NCBI GenBank assembly: GCA_030424825.1
Contig: JAUHWE010000038.1
Location: 1 to 14,397 of the forward strand
Source: Verrucomicrobiia bacterium
Lineage (GTDB): Bacteria; Verrucomicrobiota; Verrucomicrobiia; Opitutales; Opitutaceae
Direction: 5' to 3'
DNA length: 14,397 bases
Shown here: in pieces, positions 7,368 through 13,355 of the stretch
Layout of the letters: each line of letters starts with the position of its first letter
Position numbering within the stretch: the first letter of the stretch is position 1
The notes under the pieces: generated by a model
Seen by the model: only the letters and a program-made list of their open reading frames with translations
Database searches by the model: none
What the model was told of the DNA's origin: nothing
Position numbers and translations under genes: made by a program

Positions 7368-7755
7368 GTATCCAATTTTCTATTTTGTTACGTTCCCTAT
7401 TAATTTAAAGACAGATTGTTTCGATTTCACTCTTCCACTTGCCCCAAGCGTCCCCCCTGTTAAGATGCCTTTTAGCAAGGCCTTGATTTGGTCTTTACGT
7501 TTTGGTAGTAGAACGAGTTTATAGATCTTCCCTCCCAAAAGAAACCGTGTCAACTACGCAACAGCGACCCACCTAAACGCGATTCGTTTTTTGTAGGGCC
7601 AGCGCTCGCCGCTGTGCCGCGTCGGTTCAGTGTCATCTTCAAACGCGGCACAGCGGCGAGCGCTGGCCCTACGACAAAAGAATGAGGTAACCCGTCCCAA
7701 ACAATTCATCTTGTCGCACAAACACCTGTTTGGCTTAATCACTTCCCAATACCCT
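7368..7755. other. Divergent intergenic region with long inverted repeat
   Basis: These 388 bp separate the leftward hydrolase operon from the rightward TIM-barrel gene, so they must carry promoters for both. I see no promoter strong enough to mark. The half nearest the hydrolase is AT-rich and holds nothing else I recognise. The half nearest the TIM-barrel gene carries the 30-bp perfect inverted repeat listed separately. An open frame runs from inside that repeat into the TIM-barrel gene, but it is repeat-derived. Confidence 0.6.
7593..7672. repeat. Perfect 30-bp inverted repeat with 20-nt loop
   Basis: The arms 7593-7622 and 7643-7672 are perfect reverse complements; the left arm begins GTAGGGCCAGCGCTCGCC and the right arm ends GCGCTGGCCCTAC. 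The 20-base centre is 7623-7642. Outside the arms the match continues imperfectly (ATTCGTTTTTT on the left against ACAAAAGAAT on the right), so the whole unit may be about 105 bp. The arms are far more GC-rich than the flanks. This looks like a REP/MITE-type mobile palindrome or a very strong transcript hairpin. It lies 83 bp before the next start codon. Confidence 0.9.
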
Positions 7756-8961
7756 ATGAAACTCCTGACCACTTTCACTCTGCTTTGTAACGTTTCATTT
7801 TCCATCGTTTTTGGGGTACCCGAACTCGACCGCTTCGGCGGCTTCAAAGACATCAAGCGGAAAGCTACGGGTTTCTTCCGCCTCGACCAGATCAACGGCC
7901 GCGATTGCTTTATCACTCCAGACGGGCATCCTTACGTCGCCCTAGGAGCGAACCATATCGGAAAGTTCCTCCAGGACGCCTCTCAAAACGGCCCCATCCT
8001 CGAGCGCTTCGGAGGAAATGAGGAAAAGGCAGCCGCCTATCTTTTCCAGGCTGTCCGCGATATGGCCTTAAACGCCGGCGAGGCCTATGCTCCGATTGAT
8101 GCAAGACTGGCCAAACAAATGCCCTACGTCCTCAATGCTCGGTTTCCCGTAGAAGGAAAATACCAATTCGATATTTTTGATCCCGCGGTCCAGGATGCCG
8201 TTCGCATGAGCGTTATCGAACAAGTTACACCCGCAGCCAATGATCCCTTCCTCCTCGGCATTGCGTGCCCGGACCTTCCGCTGTGGGACCAGCGACGGGC
8301 CGACTATCACAGATCCCTTCCCAAGGACTCTCCAGGCAATAAAGCCTACTCCGCGTTTTTCAGAAACTTCCCCAAGGCTTCGGACGACGATTTTCTCGGC
8401 CATGTCGCCGACACCCTCTACCGGATCGTGAGTCAAGCATCCCGCCAAGCTGCCCCGAATCACTTATTCTTCGGGGAGCGTTTCCAGCTCCGCAGCGAGC
8501 TTTCGGATCCCGTGATTCGGGCCGTGGGAAAGTACGTGGACGTATTCTGCACTCAGGCTCTCATCCGCTCACCTCAACGTCCTCCAGAATGGCAAACCTT
8601 TCAGCGCGACGGTTGGGATCATGAATACAAAGCAGCCGGTCGCCCCATCATGATTATCGACTGGGCAGCACCCTTCAGTCTGGACACGAGTTACACGGTT
8701 GACGATGCCCAGATCAAACCTGAATCCGAAGCAACTCGAGACGCCAACCAGTTTCTCTTCGACGCCTTCGACACGCCTTACATTATCGGTGTATTCAAAT
8801 GCCAGTTCATTGGATCCCACGGAAATGATAACCGCTTCCCCGCCGGCAGAATGAAGCGAACCTACTTAAGAGACGACGGCACGCCCTTTCCTCACCGCAC
8901 CGATTCTACACGGGAATCGCACATAAAGGTGCTAGAAACGGTCTTCGGACAATTGAACTAG
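7756..8961 (+). CDS. Secreted agarase-like TIM-barrel protein
   Basis: The start at ATG 7756 gives a signal peptide (MKLLTTFTLLCNVSFSIVFG) and a 401-residue product. The fold opening GFFRLDQINGRDCFITPDGH (residues 39-58) with YVALGANHIG (60-69) is typical of agarase-like glycoside hydrolases of clan GH-A type. FLLGIACPDLPLW (165-177) and NHLFFGERF (235-243) follow; E241 stands where the acid/base residue would be. The expected second carboxylate on a later strand is RPIMIIDWAAPF, with D302 and no Glu. It could be a variant catalytic arrangement, or a non-catalytic relative. The region upstream to 7630 stays open only because the inverted repeat lacks stops. Likely role: breakdown of a marine galactan or similar sugar polymer, by family only. 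Confidence 0.78.
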   Translation: MKLLTTFTLLCNVSFSIVFGVPELDRFGGFKDIKRKATGFFRLDQINGRDCFITPDGHPYVALGANHIGKFLQDASQNGPILERFGGNEEKAAAYLFQAVRDMALNAGEAYAPIDARLAKQMPYVLNARFPVEGKYQFDIFDPAVQDAVRMSVIEQVTPAANDPFLLGIACPDLPLWDQRRADYHRSLPKDSPGNKAYSAFFRNFPKASDDDFLGHVADTLYRIVSQASRQAAPNHLFFGERFQLRSELSDPVIRAVGKYVDVFCTQALIRSPQRPPEWQTFQRDGWDHEYKAAGRPIMIIDWAAPFSLDTSYTVDDAQIKPESEATRDANQFLFDAFDTPYIIGVFKCQFIGSHGNDNRFPAGRMKRTYLRDDGTPFPHRTDSTRESHIKVLETVFGQLN

Positions 8962-9097
8962 GTGGACGACGAAACACAAATGCTCTGAATCTTGAATTCT
9001 AGCAATTTGAAACGCAGGGGAAGCGCTTGCGCTTGTAGATCCAATCTAATCGACGCAGCTCATCCTATTCACGGTCAACACCCCTACATTGAACCAG
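8962..9097. other. Spacer after the TIM-barrel gene; weak hairpin
   Basis: No gene is visible here. A perfect 6-bp palindrome, AAGCGC-TT-GCGCTT at 9021-9034, follows the stop by about 60 bp but lacks a T run, so it is a doubtful terminator. The stretch ends against the decayed sulfatase remnant read on the other strand. Confidence 0.4.
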
Positions 9098-9400
9098 CTA
9101 ATTTTTTTCTTTCTGCCAAATGACCCGTGCACAACGCAATCTGAGATTGTCGCCTGCGGCAAACGAAGAGCGAGACGGGGCACACTCCAAGGAGGTCGTG
9201 TACATTCTGCTGAATCGCATCCCCTTCTTCACGAAGGCTTCGAGAATCGGGGTTCTCACCTCTCCATTGCCATACGATGAAACATGCGGCACGGAATGAT
9301 TGCCCGATATCACAAACAAGAAATTGAGAACCGAACTACCAAAACAGAGAGTAGCTGAAATCGCGAAAAGGAAGAAAACCTTTCTAAGAGAGTGTCTAAT
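9098..9400 (-). pseudogene. Sulfatase gene remnant (5' part only)
   Basis: The minus-strand frame from 9400 reads a signal-peptide-like stretch (LRKVFFLFAISATLCFGSS) and then VISGNHSVPHVSSYGN, RTPILEAFVKKGMRFSRM and ECAPSRSSFAAG. This is the N-terminal quarter of a formylglycine-dependent sulfatase (PF00884), including the C-A-P-S-R site whose Cys (codon at 9184-9182) would be converted to formylglycine. It then breaks off near 9152 into unrelated sequence ending in a stop at 9098. No proper start codon is left: a TGA stands just upstream of 9400 in frame. The metal-binding D-D of the first strand reads G-N here. A GGAGGAAG stretch at 9419-9426 may be the original ribosome-binding site. It lay directly downstream of the BNR gene, probably one operon. 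Confidence 0.75.
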
Positions 9401-9431
9401 AGGTCAGATTGATGACTTCTTCCTCCATAGA

Positions 9432-10847
9432 CTATTGATCCAATTGTACCGGTACTTCAGATACTTTATTCATATAATAAGGCAACTGATAGACTTTCGT
9501 CCCATCCTCGTTACAAAAATAGAGACGCGACTCTGAAAACGTGGTCGGATCGCCGTCTGCCCAGAACGAGAAAAACGGATTACGAGCATTTTCCGGTCTC
9601 CGAGCGTAATTGTGATTCCGTGGACTGTCTCGCGTTATGATAAGCTTTCGCCTCCACGTTTGGCCCGAGTCGTAACTGACCCAGCGAACCTGCTCGCCCC
9701 CAGCCTGGTGAAGTTGCGGCCCCGGATCTGTGGGTCCAATTACGACCCATTCCGATCCGTTGATATACAAGCTGCCCATATCGTAGTTGTGATCCGATTC
9801 GCATACGCGATGCGTTCTCCAATACTCGCCATCGTAGCGAGTAACCGTCCAAACACGAGGTCCGTTCTTCGGACCGGGCTCATGCCCATCGCTGGTCACG
9901 TACAAACAAACAGGGTACCCATTTTCGTCAAAATTCAAATCCTTCAAGTAGACATTCTTGCCCATGCTGTGGTAGTCGATCAAACGAGCGCCGCAATCAA
10001 CAGTGGTCATCGGCAACTCAAGGGGCTTCCCTTCAACCGTCGTCCACGTACGTCCCCAATCGCTCGACTGCGCGTAGTACAGGTCGGTCCGCTCATCCAC
10101 TACACCGTCTGGATGCCGATTGAAAAACGTACAAACGATATCACCCTGCTGCCCACTCACTTGATAGTGGCCACTCTTCGTCGCTCCGGGTTCTATGATC
10201 CCCGCCAGTTTCGTATCGTTTGACCAATCGAATCCATCCGAACTCGTTTCGAAATACAGTTCACGCACACCCGTGTATTTCGTGAAGAAATGGAAGAAGC
10301 CTTTAGACTCGTTCCACAACGGCTGTGGATAAGTCATCTCCTCTTCCGTTATCCTCGTAAAGGAATCGATGCTGTAGGGAAAATCGCTGCGGTACTTGAA
10401 ACCGGGTCTTTTCTTGGACCGACCGCTCACGAACACCCAAAGATAGCCCTCGCCATCGATCGCCAAGCTCGGATCGTCATGCGGATCGATGACATCGATT
10501 TTATCAACCACCACGGTTGGCTGAGGAACCGAGTGATTCTCGTGATCGTAGTACCCGATCATGCACAAAAGCCGCGTCTCCTTTTTCCGAGTCGTCCCCC
10601 CATAGACGAAAAAGGTCTTTTCCACCTCGGGAGCGTAAATCGCCAAAGGCCGATGCTTCGCCGTGTAGGTACCCAAACCACCCGAATACTTGTCACCGTA
10701 TTCAGAAAATTGACCCAACGTAAACCAGATACCGCGATAACCGCTGACCCTGCGATTATCAAGAATATCCGTTTTTTCTATAAGCGTCGTGCTGCAACCA
10801 CAAAGAAAAGAAGCCGCAGCCACTAGAAATCGAGACATCACTTTCAC
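9432..10847 (-). CDS. BNR_4-type repeat lipoprotein (sialidase-like beta-propeller)
   Basis: The 471-residue protein has an N-terminal lipobox (LCGC, C18), so it is probably anchored in a membrane. GYRGIWFTLGQFSEYGDKYS at residues 36-55 and GGTTRKKETRLLCMIGYYDH at 83-102 are typical of BNR_4 proteins (PF15892), which form beta-propellers and include some polysaccharide lyases (for example PL24-type ulvan lyases) and proteins of unknown activity. Two Asp-box motifs are clear: SSDWGRTW (261-268) and SYDSGQTW (391-398). H101, H104 and H123, among others, could serve in an active site, but I cannot place catalytic residues. It is complete. The sulfatase remnant follows in the same direction after about 30 bp, which points to a sulfated-polysaccharide context. 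Confidence 0.82.
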   Translation of the reverse strand: MKVMSRFLVAAASFLCGCSTTLIEKTDILDNRRVSGYRGIWFTLGQFSEYGDKYSGGLGTYTAKHRPLAIYAPEVEKTFFVYGGTTRKKETRLLCMIGYYDHENHSVPQPTVVVDKIDVIDPHDDPSLAIDGEGYLWVFVSGRSKKRPGFKYRSDFPYSIDSFTRITEEEMTYPQPLWNESKGFFHFFTKYTGVRELYFETSSDGFDWSNDTKLAGIIEPGATKSGHYQVSGQQGDIVCTFFNRHPDGVVDERTDLYYAQSSDWGRTWTTVEGKPLELPMTTVDCGARLIDYHSMGKNVYLKDLNFDENGYPVCLYVTSDGHEPGPKNGPRVWTVTRYDGEYWRTHRVCESDHNYDMGSLYINGSEWVVIGPTDPGPQLHQAGGEQVRWVSYDSGQTWRRKLIITRDSPRNHNYARRPENARNPFFSFWADGDPTTFSESRLYFCNEDGTKVYQLPYYMNKVSEVPVQLDQ

Positions 10848-10967
10848 AACCGCCCATCATGACCAACAACCGCTTCAAGTCCATCGAGAACTGTTCGGTT
10901 ACCAAAATTAGAATCGGTCGCTTGAGCCAAATTTACGCGCCTCGTATCCATTATTCTGTTTGAGATT
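10848..10967. other. Spacer between the DUF1801 and BNR genes
   Basis: These 120 bp lie between two minus-strand genes. It probably contains the BNR gene's promoter, but no clear -35/-10 elements or hairpin are visible. Open frames crossing it are out of frame with both neighbours. Confidence 0.35.
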
Positions 10968-11402
10968 TCATTCTCCAGCTCCGAGCAACGGCTTGCCCTT
11001 TCGGCGGTGGTAGGTAAACGCGAATTCGATGCAACTTCGTAGCTCCTGCTCCGGAATCGGGTCATTCTTCCGAAACACGATCGCACGATTGCCCTCGAAG
11101 GCAAACGTCTCCGGGTACAATTCTCTGAACGTGCTAACGAGCTTGGTCTGACAATGAAAGTAAAGAGCATACCTGTCCGGGTCGTTCCGCTTCCAGCCCA
11201 GCCTGACCGGACTGCCTGAAATGGTTGAGTAACTGGGCTCGCCCCATTTCACGGTCTCATCTACTCCAAGGAGGTCAACCTGTCTTCCAACCGCCATTAC
11301 CAATCGCCGGACGTTGAGCAGTCGCTCGCGGATCACTTCGGGAACGGAATCAAAAAACGCTGCTACCTTTGGATGGGAGATCGGAGAGGTTTTGCATTTC
11401 AT
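10968..11402 (-). CDS. DUF1801 domain protein
   Basis: The 144-residue protein matches the DUF1801/YdhG-like family (PF08818). The clearest signature is VKWGEPSYST at residues 51-60, followed by VRLGWKRNDPDRYALYFHCQ, a TFAFEGNRAIVF strand and the C-terminal TYHRRKGKPLLG. The fold is related to small frataxin-like/iron-chaperone-like proteins by name only; function is not established. No signal peptide is present. It stands alone with about 160 bp upstream and 120 bp downstream, and appears complete. Confidence 0.85.
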   Translation of the reverse strand: MKCKTSPISHPKVAAFFDSVPEVIRERLLNVRRLVMAVGRQVDLLGVDETVKWGEPSYSTISGSPVRLGWKRNDPDRYALYFHCQTKLVSTFRELYPETFAFEGNRAIVFRKNDPIPEQELRSCIEFAFTYHRRKGKPLLGAGE

Positions 11403-11562
11403 TGGACACGGTCTCTAGTATTGGCTCGTGCGAAAGTCGAGGGCTGACTGCAGCGCAAGCTAATAGAGAAATCCTACGAACCGAACAAATGGGTTCCGGA
11501 TTCCGATAGACACGACAACCATTCTCAAATTCTTCACCCGGTTTCTTGACAAGCGTCTCAAT
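11403..11562. other. Divergent intergenic region
   Basis: This stretch separates the leftward DUF1801 gene from the rightward CxxC-protein gene and should contain a promoter for each. I see no clear promoter, operator or riboswitch. The frame of the following gene stays open back to a stop at 11464-11466 but contains no ATG. Confidence 0.4.
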
Positions 11563-11988
11563 TTGGAACTTATCCCTCTTGTGATTCGACGCGTTGTTCA
11601 GTCGGTTTTATGTTTCGCGATTGCCGCTAGTCTAACAAACGGACTGCTGCTAGTGTTACAGCTATATGCCTGGACGACAATGGTTCAGGACCGAGCTCCG
11701 GACATGGGCTACACGCAGGCGATCTTCTCTTCTATCGAAGGACAAGAGTTGTGCGGTGTTTGCCTTATCGTTATCGACGAAAGCGCCAAGCAGCAGAGCG
11801 ACGAACGCCAGTCTCAAAATTTCGAGCTGATCATTAAAACGCTGTCCGCCAGCGATGGCAATCTAGGAGACGCGAATCTCAGTGCCCCCAGCAGAATATT
11901 CTTGGGCAACCTGTCGGACAGGTCAATTGTGCCGCAAGGGTTGCCAGGAGTAAAATTGGAACCGCCTCCTCGAGGAATACTATCTTAG
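11563..11988 (+). CDS. Small membrane-anchored CxxC protein, possibly metal-linked
   Basis: The frame encodes about 141 residues from a TTG at 11563; no ATG is available between the upstream stop and the hydrophobic segment, so the start is uncertain. One hydrophobic segment (SVLCFAIAASLTNGLLLVLQ, about residues 14-33) would anchor it. Then LYAWTTMVQD and EGQELCGVCLIV (with C-G-V-C) resemble small PVC-type proteins with an L-Q-x-x-A-W-x-x-M and C-x-x-C pattern that are often found near copper-handling genes. The tail is polar and low in conservation. It lies about 120 bp before the Met/His-rich outer-membrane protein on the same strand. The family link is from memory of the pattern and is tentative. 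Confidence 0.55.
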   Translation: MELIPLVIRRVVQSVLCFAIAASLTNGLLLVLQLYAWTTMVQDRAPDMGYTQAIFSSIEGQELCGVCLIVIDESAKQQSDERQSQNFELIIKTLSASDGNLGDANLSAPSRIFLGNLSDRSIVPQGLPGVKLEPPPRGILS

Positions 11989-12109
11989 TAGTTCATATAC
12001 GGGTACGCTTTAAGGGTTACCCATCCTGATAGTAATTTCATCGATGTCCCGCTCCCGAAACAGGGAGGGTTGGACCGTGCACAACCAATTCTACCTAAGT
12101 CTATTTCAA

Positions 12110-13168
12110 ATGATCTCTTTAAATTCAAAAGTGTCGCGTATGATTGCGGCCATAACACTAGGAGTCGCTCCTACCACAGTCACTTTCTCCGACCAAAACG
12201 TCCCTGCCCAGGGACCGCGTCCCGACAGTCATGCTCCGATTGGCGTGATGGGCGACCACCTCCACTCCAAAGGCGAGTTCATGCTCTCCTACCGTCACAT
12301 GGGAATGCAAATGGAAGGACACCGCGTCGGCGAAAACCGCGTTACCGCTCATCAGGTTTATCAGCGGGGCTTTTCGTCCGCCGCCGAATCCATGGACATG
12401 GAAATGGACATGTTTGGCGCCATGTACGCGCCGAGTGACAAAGTCACTCTCATGCTAATGGCCCACCATATCGAATCCGAAATGAGCATGGTAGCCAATC
12501 CGCACGCCACAATGGACGATCACGGTGAGCACGGAGGTAACGGAATGAATATGAGTCATGCAACTAGTGGCTGGGGTGACACTAGCTTGACGGCCCTGGT
12601 TAGAGGGTTCGAGAACGAAAAACTTGCGACACATTGGAACCTCGGCCTGAGCGCGCCTACGGGATCGGTCTCTGAAGTGATGCACGGCGTCTACCAACCC
12701 TATGGGATGCAACTCGGCTCCGGAACCTGGGACGCCAAGATCGGAGCAACAGTCTCTTCCCGCAGTGAAAAACTCACCTGGGGGGCCCAAGCGCTCGGAA
12801 TCATTCGTCTTGAAAGCGCCGGCGATTCGGGCTTTGGACGCTCGGACGCATTCGAGGGTTCCTTCTGGAGCGCGTGGCGGTTTTCTAGCCCCTTGAGCCT
12901 TTCGGCGCGATTGAAGTACACCGCAGAAGGGCCGCTAAAAGGGCATTACGATGGACCACACAGTCACGCTGCGCCGCCACACTTTCAACCGAACTACGGG
13001 GGCGACATTCTCGAAGCGCTGGTCGGTCTCAACTTCGTCTTTCGCGAAGGTCCACTCCAGAACAATCGAATCGCCCTGGAATACGGAATGCCAGTCTATC
13101 AGCAGCTCAACGGTGTCGGGATGAACCGTGAGGACTCCCTAACCCTCGGCTGGCAGCTCTCCTTCTAA
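12110..13168 (+). CDS. Met/His-rich outer-membrane beta-barrel (MetA-pathway/transporter-like)
   Basis: The protein (352 residues from ATG 12110) is exported and ends in Phe (LGWQLSF), the usual outer-membrane insertion signal. HLHSKGEFMLSYRHMGMQME and ESMDMEMDMFGAMYAPSDKV are the opening strands typical of a family often annotated as a transporter of the PF13557 type. The segment around residues 100-150 is rich in Met and His (for example HATMDDHGEHGGNGMNMSHA), suggesting binding of copper or silver. The frame is open from ATG 12044, but that would add 22 polar residues before the signal sequence; 12140 is another possible start. Alternating hydrophobic strands continue to the end. It is complete. 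Actual substrate and metal are unproven. Confidence 0.78.
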   Translation: MISLNSKVSRMIAAITLGVAPTTVTFSDQNVPAQGPRPDSHAPIGVMGDHLHSKGEFMLSYRHMGMQMEGHRVGENRVTAHQVYQRGFSSAAESMDMEMDMFGAMYAPSDKVTLMLMAHHIESEMSMVANPHATMDDHGEHGGNGMNMSHATSGWGDTSLTALVRGFENEKLATHWNLGLSAPTGSVSEVMHGVYQPYGMQLGSGTWDAKIGATVSSRSEKLTWGAQALGIIRLESAGDSGFGRSDAFEGSFWSAWRFSSPLSLSARLKYTAEGPLKGHYDGPHSHAAPPHFQPNYGGDILEALVGLNFVFREGPLQNNRIALEYGMPVYQQLNGVGMNREDSLTLGWQLSF

Positions 13169-13191
13169 CTCAAACGTCACCATCCATTGTC

Positions 13192-13218
13192 CCACTGCAT
13201 GTATCCAACATGCAGTGG
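13192..13218. terminator. 11-bp hairpin between convergent genes
   Basis: CCACTGCATGT and ACATGCAGTGG form a perfect 11-bp stem around a 5-base loop (ATCCA), 24 bp after the barrel gene stop. There is no T run on either side, so it may be a transcript-end stabiliser or part of a two-hairpin terminator. Confidence 0.5.
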
Positions 13219-13232
13219 CAACCCAATCACAG

Positions 13233-13260
13233 ATCAGCCCAGTAGGGCTGATTCATATTT
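13233..13260. terminator. Probable terminator hairpin
   Basis: ATCAGCCC and GGGCTGAT pair perfectly around the loop AGTA, followed by TCATATTT on the + strand. Stem strength and position fit a rho-independent terminator for the barrel gene, with a modest T tract. It could also act on the opposite strand for the symporter. Confidence 0.6.
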
Positions 13261-13355
13261 GCCACCACGGAATTGGAACAATTTGAAATTCCCTGGCTAC
13301 GCGCTTTGAAGGACTATCAATGGCAGCGAAAACTAGATAGAGACTACCGGCTCCG

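Larger units (their letters stand above)
13169..13355. other. Convergent intergenic region with two hairpins
   Basis: This gap lies between the + strand barrel gene and the - strand symporter gene, both ending here. It carries the two hairpins listed separately; nothing else is recognised. Confidence 0.6.

Noticed and set aside
7630..7755. N-terminal extension of the agarase-like protein starting inside the inverted repeat
   Set aside because: The extension is repeat-derived and would place 42 extra residues before a clear signal peptide that begins at ATG 7756.
9021..9034. AAGCGC-TT-GCGCTT as a strong terminator of the TIM-barrel gene
   Set aside because: The loop is too short and there is no T tract; kept only as a weak hairpin note.
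10290..10826. Plus-strand open frame of 178 codons opposite the BNR gene
   Set aside because: It is antisense to a clearly conserved BNR_4 protein with Asp boxes and has no recognisable domain.
10844..11170. Minus-strand open frame overlapping the DUF1801 gene
   Set aside because: It is an alternate frame across the C-terminal half of the DUF1801 gene, whose own frame carries the conserved motifs.
12001..12022. GGGTA/TACCC inverted repeat before the barrel gene as an operator
   Set aside because: The stem is only 5 bp and the pattern is easily met by chance; no regulator gene is nearby.
12044..12109. Upstream ATG for the outer-membrane barrel
   Set aside because: It adds a 22-residue polar stretch before the hydrophobic export signal, so 12110 is more likely.
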